Assembly: GCA_902825215.1 (NCBI GenBank) | Contig: LR782234.1 | Coordinates: 3,224,001 to 3,288,000, forward strand | Direction: 5' to 3' | Length of the DNA stretch: 64,000 nucleotides | From: Pseudomonas fluorescens | Lineage (GTDB): Bacteria > Pseudomonadota > Gammaproteobacteria > Pseudomonadales > Pseudomonadaceae | Shown here: one piece after another, positions 17,954 to 26,664 of the stretch | Layout of the letters: every line of letters starts with the position of its first letter | How positions within the stretch are numbered: position 1 is the stretch's first letter | Notes under the pieces: generated by a model | What the model saw: the letters and a program-made list of their open reading frames with translations, nothing else | Databases searched by the model: none | What the model was told of the DNA's origin: nothing | Made by a program: the position numbers and the translations under genes

Positions 17954-20718
17954 ACCAAACGCTTATCCAGCCGCTGCGCGCGACCCTGCGGCTGCAATTT
18001 CATAAAGGCTTTACCCTCGAACAAGCGGTGCCACTGGTGCCGTACTTCGCCCGCCTCGGCATCAGCCATGTCTACGCCTCGCCACTGCTGGCGGCGCGCG
18101 CCGGCTCCATGCACGGTTACGACGTGGTCGACCCGACCCAGGTCAACCCGGAACTGGGCGGCGAACCGGCGCTGCGGCGTCTGGTCAGTACCCTGCGCGA
18201 ACACAACATGGGGCTGATTCTCGACATCGTCTCCAACCACATGGCGGTGGGCGGCAGCGACAACCCATGGTGGCTCGACCTGCTCGAATGGGGCCGACTG
18301 AGCCCTTACGGCGAATTCTTTGATATTCAGTGGCATTCCCCGGACCCGTTGATGGAAGGCCAGTTGTTGCTGCCGTTCCTTGGCAGCGATTACGGTGTGG
18401 CGTTGCAGGAAGGCACGCTGAAGCTGCAATTCAACGCGCAGACCGGCGCTTTCCATGTCGAGCATTACGACCACCATTTCCCGATCTGCCCGAACGATTA
18501 CGGCGAATTGCTCAAGGGTGATGAAGCGCTGAAATCCCTGGCCGATCGTTTCAGTGCGCTGAGTTATCAGACCGATGCGCATTCGCTGTCGATTCCGTTG
18601 AAACAGGAACTGCAGCAACTGGCCAGCGACCCGCAGATCCTCGAAGCGATCCAGCGCAATCTGCAGCACTACGATTCGACCACGACGGAAGGCTTCGACA
18701 AGCTGCATCAGTTACTCGAACGTCAGAGCTATCGCCTCGCCAGTTGGCGCACCGCCGCAGATGACATCAACTGGCGGCGCTTTTTCGACATCAACGAACT
18801 CGGCGGTTTGCGCGTCGAACGTCCGGCAGTGTTCGAAGCCACCCACGGCAAGATTTTCCAGTTGATCGAAGAAGGTCTGGTCGACGGTCTGCGCATCGAC
18901 CATATCGATGGCCTCGCCGATCCGCGGGGATACTGCCGCAAACTGCGTCGGCGTCTCGACAGCCTCGCGCCGGGGCGGCACTTGCCGATCTACGTCGAGA
19001 AAATTCTCGGCGCTGGCGAAACCCTGCGCCGCGACTGGGCGGTGGACGGCACCACCGGTTATGAATTCATGAATCAGCTGTCGCTGTTGCAGCACGATCC
19101 GGACGGTGAACATGTCCTCGGTGAACTGTGGCAGCGGCGCACCGAACGCCCCGCCGCGTTTATCGAAGAAGCGCAATTGGCACGTCAGCAGATTCTCAAC
19201 GGCTCGCTGGCCAGCGACTGCGAAAGTGTCGCCCAGGCTTTGCTACAAGTGGCCCGCGATGACCTGATGACCCGCGACCTGACGCTCGGCGCGATCCGCC
19301 GGGTGTTGCAGGCGCTGATCGTGCATTTCCCGGTGTACCGCACCTATGTCAGCGCCATGGGCCGCTCGGAACAGGACGAAGTGTTCTTCCAGAAAGCCAT
19401 GGACGGTGCCCGGCAAACCCTCAGCGAAGCCGACTGGCCGGTGCTCGATTGTGTCGCTGGCTGGCTCGGTGGCACGCCGTGGCGACGCAAGCCGCGCGGG
19501 CGGTCGCGCAAGATTCTCAAGCACGCCTGCGTACGTTTCCAGCAACTGACCTCACCCGCCGCCGCCAAAGCCGTCGAAGACACCGCGTTGTATCGCTCGG
19601 CAGTGCTGCTGTCGCGCAACGATGTCGGCTACGACACCGAGCAGTTCAGCGCACCGCTGAGTGACTTCCATGCCGTCAACCAACAGCGTCTGAGCGAGTT
19701 CCCGGATAACTTGCTCGCCACTGCGACCCACGATCACAAACGTGGCGAGGACACCCGTGCGCGGCTGGCCGTGCTCAGTGAGCGCAGCCATTGGTACGCC
19801 GAACAGGTCGAATTGTGGCGCGCCCTCGCCCGCCCGGTGCGCAGTGACGAGCAAATGCCGTCGAATGGCGATGAGCTGATCCTCTATCAAGCCTTGCTCG
19901 GCAGTTGGCCGCTGGACTTGCGCGATGACGATCAGTCCGGGTTCGCCGAGTACGCCAAGCGCATCTGGCAGTGGCAACAAAAGGCCCTGCGCGAAGCCAA
20001 GCTGCAAAGCAGCTGGAGCGCGCCGAATGAAGCCTATGAAAACGCAGCGCAGGCTTTCACCGAAAAACTCCTGACCAGCGCCGAAGGCGAACTGTTGCGT
20101 GCGGCGCTGAGCAAGACCGTCAACAGCATCGCCGCCGCCGGCGCCCTCAATGGCCTGGCGCAAACCTTGCTGCGCATGACGGTGCCGGGGGTGCCGGATC
20201 TGTATCAGGGCAACGAGTACTGGGATTTCAGTCTGGTCGATCCAGACAATCGTCGACCGGTGGACTACAAAGCGCGCGAGCAGGCCCTGCAGGCGCAAGC
20301 GGCACCTGCAGAACTGCTGGCGAACTGGCGCGACGGGCGCATCAAGCAAGCGTTGATTGCCGAGGTGCTGAACCGGCGCGCCGAGCATGCCGAACTGTTC
20401 CGCCGTGGCAGCTATCAGCCCCTCGAGGTGCTGGGCAGTCAGGCGCACAACGTGCTCGCCTTCGCCCGCGAACACGAAGGCAAACGGGCCGTTGTGATCG
20501 TGCCGGTGCGGTGCGCGACCCTGCTGGAAAACAGTGCCCTGCCACAGGTGGATGCGCTGCGCTGGGGCGATACGCGCGTGGTTTTACCGTTCGCCGCTTC
20601 CGAGACAAACCTGAAGGGACTTTTTGCCAGCGCCGCAGTCACAAAAAACAGGGAGCTGAATGTCAGCGAAGCGCTGGGGGATGTCCCGGTCAATCTCTTT
20701 ATCCAACACTTAACGTAA
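17950..20718 (+). CDS. treY: Malto-oligosyltrehalose synthase TreY
   Basis: This 922-residue GH13 enzyme isomerises the reducing-end alpha-1,4 bond of a maltodextrin to the alpha,alpha-1,1 bond of trehalose. The N-terminus (RATLRLQFHKGFTLEQA, then YASPLLAARAGSMHGYDVVD) is diagnostic. Catalytic regions are GLRIDHIDGLADP, YVEKILGAGE and THDHKRGEDTRARL. Together with TreZ it forms the glucan-to-trehalose route. The ATG overlaps the malQ stop. The length is at the long end of normal. Confidence 0.95.
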   Translation: MNQTLIQPLRATLRLQFHKGFTLEQAVPLVPYFARLGISHVYASPLLAARAGSMHGYDVVDPTQVNPELGGEPALRRLVSTLREHNMGLILDIVSNHMAVGGSDNPWWLDLLEWGRLSPYGEFFDIQWHSPDPLMEGQLLLPFLGSDYGVALQEGTLKLQFNAQTGAFHVEHYDHHFPICPNDYGELLKGDEALKSLADRFSALSYQTDAHSLSIPLKQELQQLASDPQILEAIQRNLQHYDSTTTEGFDKLHQLLERQSYRLASWRTAADDINWRRFFDINELGGLRVERPAVFEATHGKIFQLIEEGLVDGLRIDHIDGLADPRGYCRKLRRRLDSLAPGRHLPIYVEKILGAGETLRRDWAVDGTTGYEFMNQLSLLQHDPDGEHVLGELWQRRTERPAAFIEEAQLARQQILNGSLASDCESVAQALLQVARDDLMTRDLTLGAIRRVLQALIVHFPVYRTYVSAMGRSEQDEVFFQKAMDGARQTLSEADWPVLDCVAGWLGGTPWRRKPRGRSRKILKHACVRFQQLTSPAAAKAVEDTALYRSAVLLSRNDVGYDTEQFSAPLSDFHAVNQQRLSEFPDNLLATATHDHKRGEDTRARLAVLSERSHWYAEQVELWRALARPVRSDEQMPSNGDELILYQALLGSWPLDLRDDDQSGFAEYAKRIWQWQQKALREAKLQSSWSAPNEAYENAAQAFTEKLLTSAEGELLRAALSKTVNSIAAAGALNGLAQTLLRMTVPGVPDLYQGNEYWDFSLVDPDNRRPVDYKAREQALQAQAAPAELLANWRDGRIKQALIAEVLNRRAEHAELFRRGSYQPLEVLGSQAHNVLAFAREHEGKRAVVIVPVRCATLLENSALPQVDALRWGDTRVVLPFAASETNLKGLFASAAVTKNRELNVSEALGDVPVNLFIQHLT

Positions 20719-20745
20719 GCATGAGTTCAGTTCAGGAGTATTGCG

Positions 20746-21093
20746 ATGAGCACCGACGATAAACGCATTCGCGAATTCGCTTATCAGATATGGGAATCGG
20801 AAGGTAAACCCGAAGGCCATGAGGAGCGCCACTGGGAGATGGCGCGCAAGCTGGCTGAGGCCGAAGCACTGGCGCCGAAAAAGCCGCCAAAGGCCACGGG
20901 CAGCAAAACTGCCGGCAAGACCGCGACCAGCAAGGCGACTGAGGGTAAAGCGGTAAACGGCAAGACTACGCCGGCGGCGAAAGCCAAACCGGCAGCGAAG
21001 GCCAAGCCGGCCAGCACTCCGAAAGTGGTGCCGCCGGGCGAAAAAGCCGCCGAGAAAAAACCGCGCGCGCCGAGAAAGCCTCCGGCGATCTGA
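20746..21093 (+). CDS. DUF2934 protein with Lys/Ala-rich tail
   Basis: This is a 115-residue protein. Residues 1-45 (RIREFAYQIWESEGKPEGHE, then HWEMARKLAEAEA) are a DUF2934 domain, a short helical motif common in proteins near glycogen and trehalose genes. The remainder is low-complexity sequence rich in Lys, Ala, Pro and Thr with repeated AAKAKPA-like units, resembling histone H1 or AlgP tails. It is probably disordered and could bind nucleic acid or glucan. It lies 27 bases after treY behind AGGAG. Function unknown. Confidence 0.8.
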   Translation: MSTDDKRIREFAYQIWESEGKPEGHEERHWEMARKLAEAEALAPKKPPKATGSKTAGKTATSKATEGKAVNGKTTPAAKAKPAAKAKPASTPKVVPPGEKAAEKKPRAPRKPPAI

Positions 21094-21180
21094 CGCTACT
21101 CGAGTATTGAACTGAACGAACGTGTGGCGGGCTTGCTCGCCATCGAGGGCCAACTCGCCCTCAAGAAACACCCAAAACTA

Positions 21181-21285
21181 CCCTGTGGGAGCGAGCCTGC
21201 TCGCGAAAGCGGTGGGTCAGCCACAAAGATGTCGATTGTTCCGACGCCTTCGCGAGCAGGCTCGCTCCCACAGGAAATGCACTCA
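21181..21285. repeat. REP pair, variant A
   Basis: An inverted pair of REP cores sits between the DUF2934 gene and glgX, inside what otherwise looks like one operon. It could attenuate or stabilise the transcript between the treY and glgX halves. Confidence 0.9.
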
Positions 21286-21319
21286 TCCAGCAACATCCGC
21301 GTTTTTTGCAGGAGCAATC

Positions 21320-23479
21320 ATGACCCGTCCAAAAAAAGCCGAGCCCGCCGCGCATGCCGAGCCGTCCAGAATCCGTGAAGGCCTGCCCTTCCCGCTCGGT
21401 GCGACCTGGGATGGTCTGGGGGTAAACTTTGCTCTGTTTTCCGCCAATGCCACCAAAGTCGAACTGTGCATCTTCGACGATGCCGGTGAAGTCGAACTCG
21501 AGCGCATCGAACTGCCCGAGTACACCGACGAGATCTACCACGGCTATTTGCCCGATGCGCATCCCGGCCTGATCTACGGCTACCGCGTTTACGGCCCTTA
21601 TGATCCGGCCAACGGCCATCGCTTCAACCACAACAAATTGCTCATCGACCCGTATGCCAAGCAACTGGTCGGAGAATTGAAGTGGTCGGAAGCGCTGTTC
21701 GGCTACACCATCGGCCATCCGGACGCCGACCTCAGTTTCGATGAACGCGACAGCGCGCCGTTCGTGCCCAAGTGCAAGGTCATCGACCCGGCGCACACCT
21801 GGGGCAACGACCACCGCGTCAGCGTGCCATGGGACAAGACGATCATTTATGAAACCCACGTGCGCGGCATCAGCATGCGTCACCCTTCCGTGCCGGAAAA
21901 CGTACGCGGGACCTTTGCCGGGCTGATGGTCGACGACGTGCTTGAACACGTCCGCAAGCTCGGCGTGTCGACCGTCGAATTGCTGCCGATCCATGCCTTC
22001 GTCAATGACCAGCATCTGCTGCAAAAAGGCATGACCAACTACTGGGGCTACAACAGCATCGCCTTCTTCGCCCCGGACCCGCGCTACCTGGCCAGCGGCA
22101 AGATCGCCGAGTTCAAGGAGATGGTCGCGCACCTGCACGATGCCAATCTCGAAGTGATCCTCGATGTGGTCTACAACCACACGGCCGAGGGCAACGAGCA
22201 AGGCCCGACCCTGTCGATGCGCGGGATCGACAACGCCTCGTACTACCGCTTGATGCCCGACGACAAGCGCTACTACATCAACGATTCCGGGACCGGCAAC
22301 ACCCTCGACCTGAGCCATCCATGCGTGCTGCAAATGGTCACCGACTCGCTGCGCTACTGGGCCAGCGAGATGCACGTTGACGGTTTCCGCTTCGATCTGG
22401 CGACCATTCTTGGGCGTTATCACGACGGTTTCGACGAGCGTCACAGCTTCCTCGTCGCCTGCCGTCAGGACCCGGTGCTGCGTCAGGTGAAAATGATCGC
22501 CGAGCCGTGGGACTGCGGTCCCGGCGGTTATCAGGTGGGCAATTTCCCGCCGGGCTGGGTCGAGTGGAACGACAAGTTCCGCGACACCGTGCGCGCGTTC
22601 TGGAAAGGTGATGACGGCCAGCTCGCCGACTTCGCCAGCCGCATGACCGCTTCGGGCGAGATGTTCAATCAACGCGGGCGCCGGCCGTATGCCTCGGTGA
22701 ACTTCGTCACCGCGCACGACGGTTTCACCCTCAACGATCTGGTCTCGTACAACGACAAACACAACGAGGCCAACGACGAAAACAATCAGGACGGCAGCAA
22801 CAACAACCTGTCGTGGAACCACGGCGTCGAAGGCCCGACCGACAATGCGGAAATCAACGCCCTGCGCCACCGGCAGATGCGCAACTTCTTCGCCACGTTG
22901 CTGCTGGCCCAAGGCACGCCAATGATCGTCGCCGGCGATGAGTTCGCCCGCACCCAGGACGGCAATAACAATGCCTATTGCCAGGACAGCGAAATCGGCT
23001 GGGTCAACTGGGACCTGAGCGAAGACGGCAAGGCCCTGCTGAAGTTCGTCAAGCGCCTGATCAAGCTGCGTCTGGCCTACCCGATCCTGCGTCGTGGGCG
23101 TTTCCTGGTCGGCGAGTACAACGAGGACATCGGCGTCAAGGACGTCACCTGGCTGGCGCCGGACGCCACCGAGATGACCACCGAGCACTGGCACGATGCG
23201 CACAACCGCTGCCTGGGCATGCTGCTCGACGGTCGCGCGCAGGAAACCGGGATCCGCCGCAAGGGGGCCGACGCGACGCTGTTGCTGGTGGTCAACGCGC
23301 ACCACGACATCGTCAATTTCGTCCTGCCGGAAGTGCCCGACGGCGGCTTCTGGACGTGCATGGTCGATACCAATCAACCGGCGATTCGCGGCCAGGAACG
23401 CTTCGAATTCGGCCACGAATACTCGGTGACCGGGCGCTCGTTGCTGTTGTTCGAACTGCAACGCGACGAAGAAGAGTGA
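21320..23479 (+). CDS. glgX: Glycogen debranching enzyme GlgX
   Basis: This 719-residue GH13 isoamylase-type enzyme hydrolyses alpha-1,6 branches. The ATG at 21320 follows AGGAG; upstream in-frame codons run through the REP pair and are not used. An N-terminal CBM48-like region (PFPLGATWDGLGVNFALFSA) precedes the barrel. Catalytic regions are DGFRFDLATILGR, IAEPWDCGPGGYQVG and TAHDGFTLNDLVSYN. It would release linear chains for MalQ and TreY. The stop is one base before the next gene, so the four following genes share its transcript. Confidence 0.95.
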   Translation: MTRPKKAEPAAHAEPSRIREGLPFPLGATWDGLGVNFALFSANATKVELCIFDDAGEVELERIELPEYTDEIYHGYLPDAHPGLIYGYRVYGPYDPANGHRFNHNKLLIDPYAKQLVGELKWSEALFGYTIGHPDADLSFDERDSAPFVPKCKVIDPAHTWGNDHRVSVPWDKTIIYETHVRGISMRHPSVPENVRGTFAGLMVDDVLEHVRKLGVSTVELLPIHAFVNDQHLLQKGMTNYWGYNSIAFFAPDPRYLASGKIAEFKEMVAHLHDANLEVILDVVYNHTAEGNEQGPTLSMRGIDNASYYRLMPDDKRYYINDSGTGNTLDLSHPCVLQMVTDSLRYWASEMHVDGFRFDLATILGRYHDGFDERHSFLVACRQDPVLRQVKMIAEPWDCGPGGYQVGNFPPGWVEWNDKFRDTVRAFWKGDDGQLADFASRMTASGEMFNQRGRRPYASVNFVTAHDGFTLNDLVSYNDKHNEANDENNQDGSNNNLSWNHGVEGPTDNAEINALRHRQMRNFFATLLLAQGTPMIVAGDEFARTQDGNNNAYCQDSEIGWVNWDLSEDGKALLKFVKRLIKLRLAYPILRRGRFLVGEYNEDIGVKDVTWLAPDATEMTTEHWHDAHNRCLGMLLDGRAQETGIRRKGADATLLLVVNAHHDIVNFVLPEVPDGGFWTCMVDTNQPAIRGQERFEFGHEYSVTGRSLLLFELQRDEEE

Positions 23480-23480
23480 T

Positions 23481-24479
23481 ATGGACCTGCAAAGCTATCT
23501 GGCCCGACGCGCGCCGGATTACCCCGCCACAGCCGCCCTCGGCCAATGCCTGCGGGCCATGGTCGAGGCAGGACTGGATCGCTTGCCGCTGCCCGGCAGC
23601 GGTCACACCCTGGAACGTTTTCAGCGTCTGGCGGCGGTCGGCGGGCATGATCTGGGGCTATGCAAACTATACGAGGGGCACACTGACGCGCTGGCCATCA
23701 TCGAACAATTGGGCGGCACCCCGACGCCGGGCAGCACCTGGGGCATGTGGGCGGCAGAACCGCCGCAGGCGCGGGTAAAGGTCAGCCCGGCCGGGCACAT
23801 GGTCAATCTCAACGGGCGCAAGGCCTGGTGTTCCGGCGCCGCGGTGCTCAGCCATGCCCTGCTCACGGCGTGGGACGCTGACGATCAGCAGCAACTGGTT
23901 GCGGTGGCCCTCGACCAACCCGGCGTAACCATCACCGAGCACGGCTGGCAAGCCGTGGGCATGAGCGCCACCGGCAGCGTCGAGGTCGTATTCGAGAATG
24001 CCGAAGCTCAAGCCATCGGCGATCCCGGTGACTACCTGCGACGGCCGGGCTTCTGGCAAGGCGGGATCGGCATTGCCGCGTGCTGGTACGGTGCGGCGCG
24101 GCAGATCGGCGAACGTTTACGCCAACACTGTGCCGAACGCGATGAGCCGCACGCGCTGGCGCACCTCGGTGCGGTCGACGCTGCCTTGCAGGCGGCCGCC
24201 GACGTGCTGCGCTTCAGCGCTTTGCAAATCGACGCCCAGCCCGAAGCCGACGCCGAACTGCTGGCGCGGCGTGCGCGGGCGGTGGTCGAGCAATCCGCAG
24301 AACAGGTTTTGCGTGACACCGGCCGCGCACTGGGCGCGGGGCCGTTTTGTCAGGACCGGCGCTTCGCGCATCTGGTGGCGGACCTGCCGGTGTTCCTGCG
24401 CCAGAGTCATGCCGAGCGTGATCTCGCCGCCCTCGGGCAAAGGGTCGCGCAGCAACCCGGCGAGGTCTGGGCGCTATGA
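23481..24479 (+). CDS. Acyl-CoA-dehydrogenase-like flavoprotein
   Basis: This is a 332-residue protein of the acyl-CoA dehydrogenase (ACAD) fold. GSTWGMWAAEPPQARV and NGRKAWCSGAAV match the flavin-contacting middle domain (loading strand and FADH-side loop). The C-terminal helical domain ends QDRRFAHLVADLPVFLRQ. I do not see the usual EGTSQI-type segment that carries the catalytic Glu of true acyl-CoA dehydrogenases. The protein may therefore be one of the ACAD-fold oxidases or N-oxygenases rather than a beta-oxidation enzyme; that is inference. It starts one base after glgX and overlaps the PIG-L gene by ATGA, so it belongs with the sugar-type enzymes that follow. Confidence 0.75.
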   Translation: MDLQSYLARRAPDYPATAALGQCLRAMVEAGLDRLPLPGSGHTLERFQRLAAVGGHDLGLCKLYEGHTDALAIIEQLGGTPTPGSTWGMWAAEPPQARVKVSPAGHMVNLNGRKAWCSGAAVLSHALLTAWDADDQQQLVAVALDQPGVTITEHGWQAVGMSATGSVEVVFENAEAQAIGDPGDYLRRPGFWQGGIGIAACWYGAARQIGERLRQHCAERDEPHALAHLGAVDAALQAAADVLRFSALQIDAQPEADAELLARRARAVVEQSAEQVLRDTGRALGAGPFCQDRRFAHLVADLPVFLRQSHAERDLAALGQRVAQQPGEVWAL

Positions 24480-25234
24480 AAGCCAACCCGATTGTCGGCC
24501 AGGGCACCTCGCTGCATCAGTGGCAGAACTCGCGGCGCCTGGCGGAACTGCCGGTAATCGATGTGCTCAGCCTGGTACCGCCCGGCTCACGCGCAGTGAT
24601 CGTCGCGCCACACCCGGATGACGAAGTGCTCGGTTGCGGCGGGTTGATGCAACTGCTCGCCGCGGCCGGACGGCCGATGCAACTGATCTCGGTCACCGAT
24701 GGCAGCGCCAGCCATCCCGGCTCGACCCGCTGGCCGGTCGAACGCCTGAGCATCGTGCGCCCGCAGGAATCTGCCGAAGCCTTGCGCCGTCTCGGTTTGC
24801 CGATGCACAGCCTGAAATGGCTTCGCGGTGGCTTCACCGACACACAGGTGGCGGTGCAGGAACAGGCGCTGAGCGAGTTCATTCAAAGCTATTTGCATCC
24901 GCATGACGTGCTGTTTACCACGTGGCGTGAGGACGGCCACAGCGATCATGAAGCGGTCGGTCGCGCCAGTGTTGAAGCAGCGCGTCGGGCCGGCGCGGTG
25001 TGCCACGAACTACCCGTCTGGACCTGGCACTGGGCAACGCCGGAAGACGCGGCGGTGCCGTGGCAGCGCGCGCGCAAGATTTTGTTGTCGCCAACGCACG
25101 TCGCACGCAAACGCCACGCCGCCCATGCGTTCGCCAGCCAACTGGAAGGCGATCGCGATGCCGGACTTGCGCCGGTATTGGCACCGTATGTCCTTGAACG
25201 CCTGTTGCAGCCGTTCGAAGTGGTGTTCCTGTGA
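24476..25234 (+). CDS. PIG-L family deacetylase, intact active site
   Basis: This 252-residue zinc-dependent N-deacetylase is of the LmbE/PIG-L/MshB family. APHPDDE gives His46, Asp48 and Asp49, and GHSDHEAVG gives His155, Asp157 and His158. By analogy with MshB, His46, Asp49 and His158 bind zinc, Asp48 is the general base and His155 stabilises the transition state, so all key residues are present. The family removes acetyl groups from GlcNAc-containing glycosides. It lies between the ACAD-like and the NodS-like genes with 4-base overlaps on both sides. A close paralogue follows at 26665. Confidence 0.9.
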   Translation: MKANPIVGQGTSLHQWQNSRRLAELPVIDVLSLVPPGSRAVIVAPHPDDEVLGCGGLMQLLAAAGRPMQLISVTDGSASHPGSTRWPVERLSIVRPQESAEALRRLGLPMHSLKWLRGGFTDTQVAVQEQALSEFIQSYLHPHDVLFTTWREDGHSDHEAVGRASVEAARRAGAVCHELPVWTWHWATPEDAAVPWQRARKILLSPTHVARKRHAAHAFASQLEGDRDAGLAPVLAPYVLERLLQPFEVVFL

Positions 25235-25830
25235 GTGTCGAGGATCGTTACTTCGACGGTTTGTTTGCCGGTAACGACGACCCGTGGGCGTTCCGTCAAC
25301 GCTGGTACGAACAGCGCAAACGCGCGATCACCCTCGCCGCACTGCCGCGTCCGCACTATCGGGCGATCTTCGAACCGGGATGCGCCAACGGTGAATTGAG
25401 CGCCGAGTTGGCCAACCGTTGCAGTCGTCTGCTGTGCTGCGACACTGCCGCCGCGGCGGTGAAGCTGGCGCAAACGCGCTTGAGCCTGTTCGACCATGTC
25501 GAAGTGCGGCAGAACCGCCTCCCCGGTCACTGGCCCGAGGAAAAATTCGACCTGATTGTATTTAGCGAAATCGGCTACTACCTCGACCGCCAGGATCTGA
25601 CAGAAGTGATCCGCCACATCAGCAATTCCCTGACCGCCGACGGCCAATTACTGGCCTGCCACTGGCGCCCGCCGATCGAGGGCTGCCCGTTGAATGCACG
25701 GCAGGTCCACGACCAGATCCATGAACAATTGGCATTGCCGCGTCTGGTGCTGCATCAGGAAGCGGATTTCATTCTAGAGGTGTGGAGTCGCGAGCCACGT
25801 TCGGTGGCGGCGCTGGAGGGTTTGCGTTGA
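25231..25830 (+). CDS. NodS-like SAM-dependent methyltransferase
   Basis: This is a 199-residue class I methyltransferase. The N-terminus (YFDGLFAGNDDPWAFRQRWYE) strongly resembles NodS, the N-methyltransferase of Nod-factor synthesis. Motif I is EPGCANGELS near residue 48 and motif II/III follow (CDTAAAAVKLA, FDLIVFSEIGYYL). The start is GTG inside the PIG-L stop (GTGA overlap). NodS methylates the free amine left by deacetylation of a terminal glucosamine, and here too the gene follows a deacetylase gene, so N-methylation of a deacetylated amino sugar is a reasonable inference. Confidence 0.85.
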   Translation: MSVEDRYFDGLFAGNDDPWAFRQRWYEQRKRAITLAALPRPHYRAIFEPGCANGELSAELANRCSRLLCCDTAAAAVKLAQTRLSLFDHVEVRQNRLPGHWPEEKFDLIVFSEIGYYLDRQDLTEVIRHISNSLTADGQLLACHWRPPIEGCPLNARQVHDQIHEQLALPRLVLHQEADFILEVWSREPRSVAALEGLR

Positions 25831-26513
25831 TTGGGATCGTGATTCCGGCACACAACGAAGAGGCCTTGCTCGATGAGTGCCTGCGCGCCGCATTACGCGC
25901 CAGTGAACATGCGCAACTGGGCGGCGAGGAAGTGCAAGTGCTGGTGGTGCTCGACAGCTGCACCGATCGCTCGGCGCAGATCGTCAGTCGCTACCCGGTG
26001 CTCAGCTTGCCGATTGACGCGAGCAATGTCGGCGAAGCGCGCGCAGTCGGCGCCTGGTGGCTACTTGAGCGCGGCGCACGCTGGATCGCCTGCACCGACG
26101 CCGACAGCCGCGTCGCCGACGATTGGCTGGTGGCTCAGCTCGGCCTGCAGGCGGACGCGGTGTGCGGCACGGTGACCATCGAGCACTGGCCCGACTCGGT
26201 CGATGAAGCCGCGCAAATCCGCTATCACCGCCACTATCAGGCGCGTGAGGGCCATCGACATATCCACGGCGCCAATCTGGGCGTCAGTGCCGCAGCCTAC
26301 ATAAGCGCCGGCGGCTTCAAACCGTTGGCCTGCGATGAGGACGTGCACCTGGTGCGCGCACTGGAACGCGCGGGTGCGCACATCGCCTGGAGCCATCGTC
26401 CACGGGTGCACACCAGCGCCCGCCTCGACAGCCGCGCCCGTGGCGGATTCGGCGACTTTTTGCGCAACCTGGCACAGTCAGGTGAAAAAAATGCGGATCA
26501 GATCGATCTGTGA
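25827..26513 (+). CDS. GT2 family glycosyltransferase (TTG start)
   Basis: This is a 228-residue GT-A fold transferase. The N-terminal strand IGIVIPAHNEEALLDECL, the ACTDADSRV metal-binding DxD-like motif and GGFKPLACDEDVHLVRAL (acid/base region) are typical of GT2. I place the start at TTG 25827, which overlaps the previous stop (TTGA) and has GGAGG 7 bases upstream; an in-frame GTG at 25782 would add 15 residues and a 49-base overlap. There are no transmembrane segments, so it should act on a soluble or peripheral acceptor. It ends the tightly coupled glgX-to-GT2 set. Confidence 0.85.
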   Translation: MIGIVIPAHNEEALLDECLRAALRASEHAQLGGEEVQVLVVLDSCTDRSAQIVSRYPVLSLPIDASNVGEARAVGAWWLLERGARWIACTDADSRVADDWLVAQLGLQADAVCGTVTIEHWPDSVDEAAQIRYHRHYQAREGHRHIHGANLGVSAAAYISAGGFKPLACDEDVHLVRALERAGAHIAWSHRPRVHTSARLDSRARGGFGDFLRNLAQSGEKNADQIDL

Positions 26514-26664
26514 CGCGACGAATCCCGTGTCTTGAGCAATACTCTGCATCGCGGTAACCCAAGGGTCGGAGCACCGCAGCATTGCAATCCATTTTGCCAT
26601 CAGCGTTCGCGGCCAGCGTTTGTGACCGATGACGCCGGGCATGCCACACAAGGACGTCGCACTG

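Noticed and set aside
21161..23461. 766-codon open frame on the minus strand opposite glgX
   Set aside because: It is antisense to a gene with complete catalytic motifs. Long antisense frames are expected from the strong third-position GC bias; the translated sequence is low in recognisable motifs.
26514..26664. Possible small gene between GT2 and the second PIG-L gene
   Set aside because: No plus-strand frame with a start, ribosome-binding site and sensible length; the minus frame is an extension of an antisense shadow.
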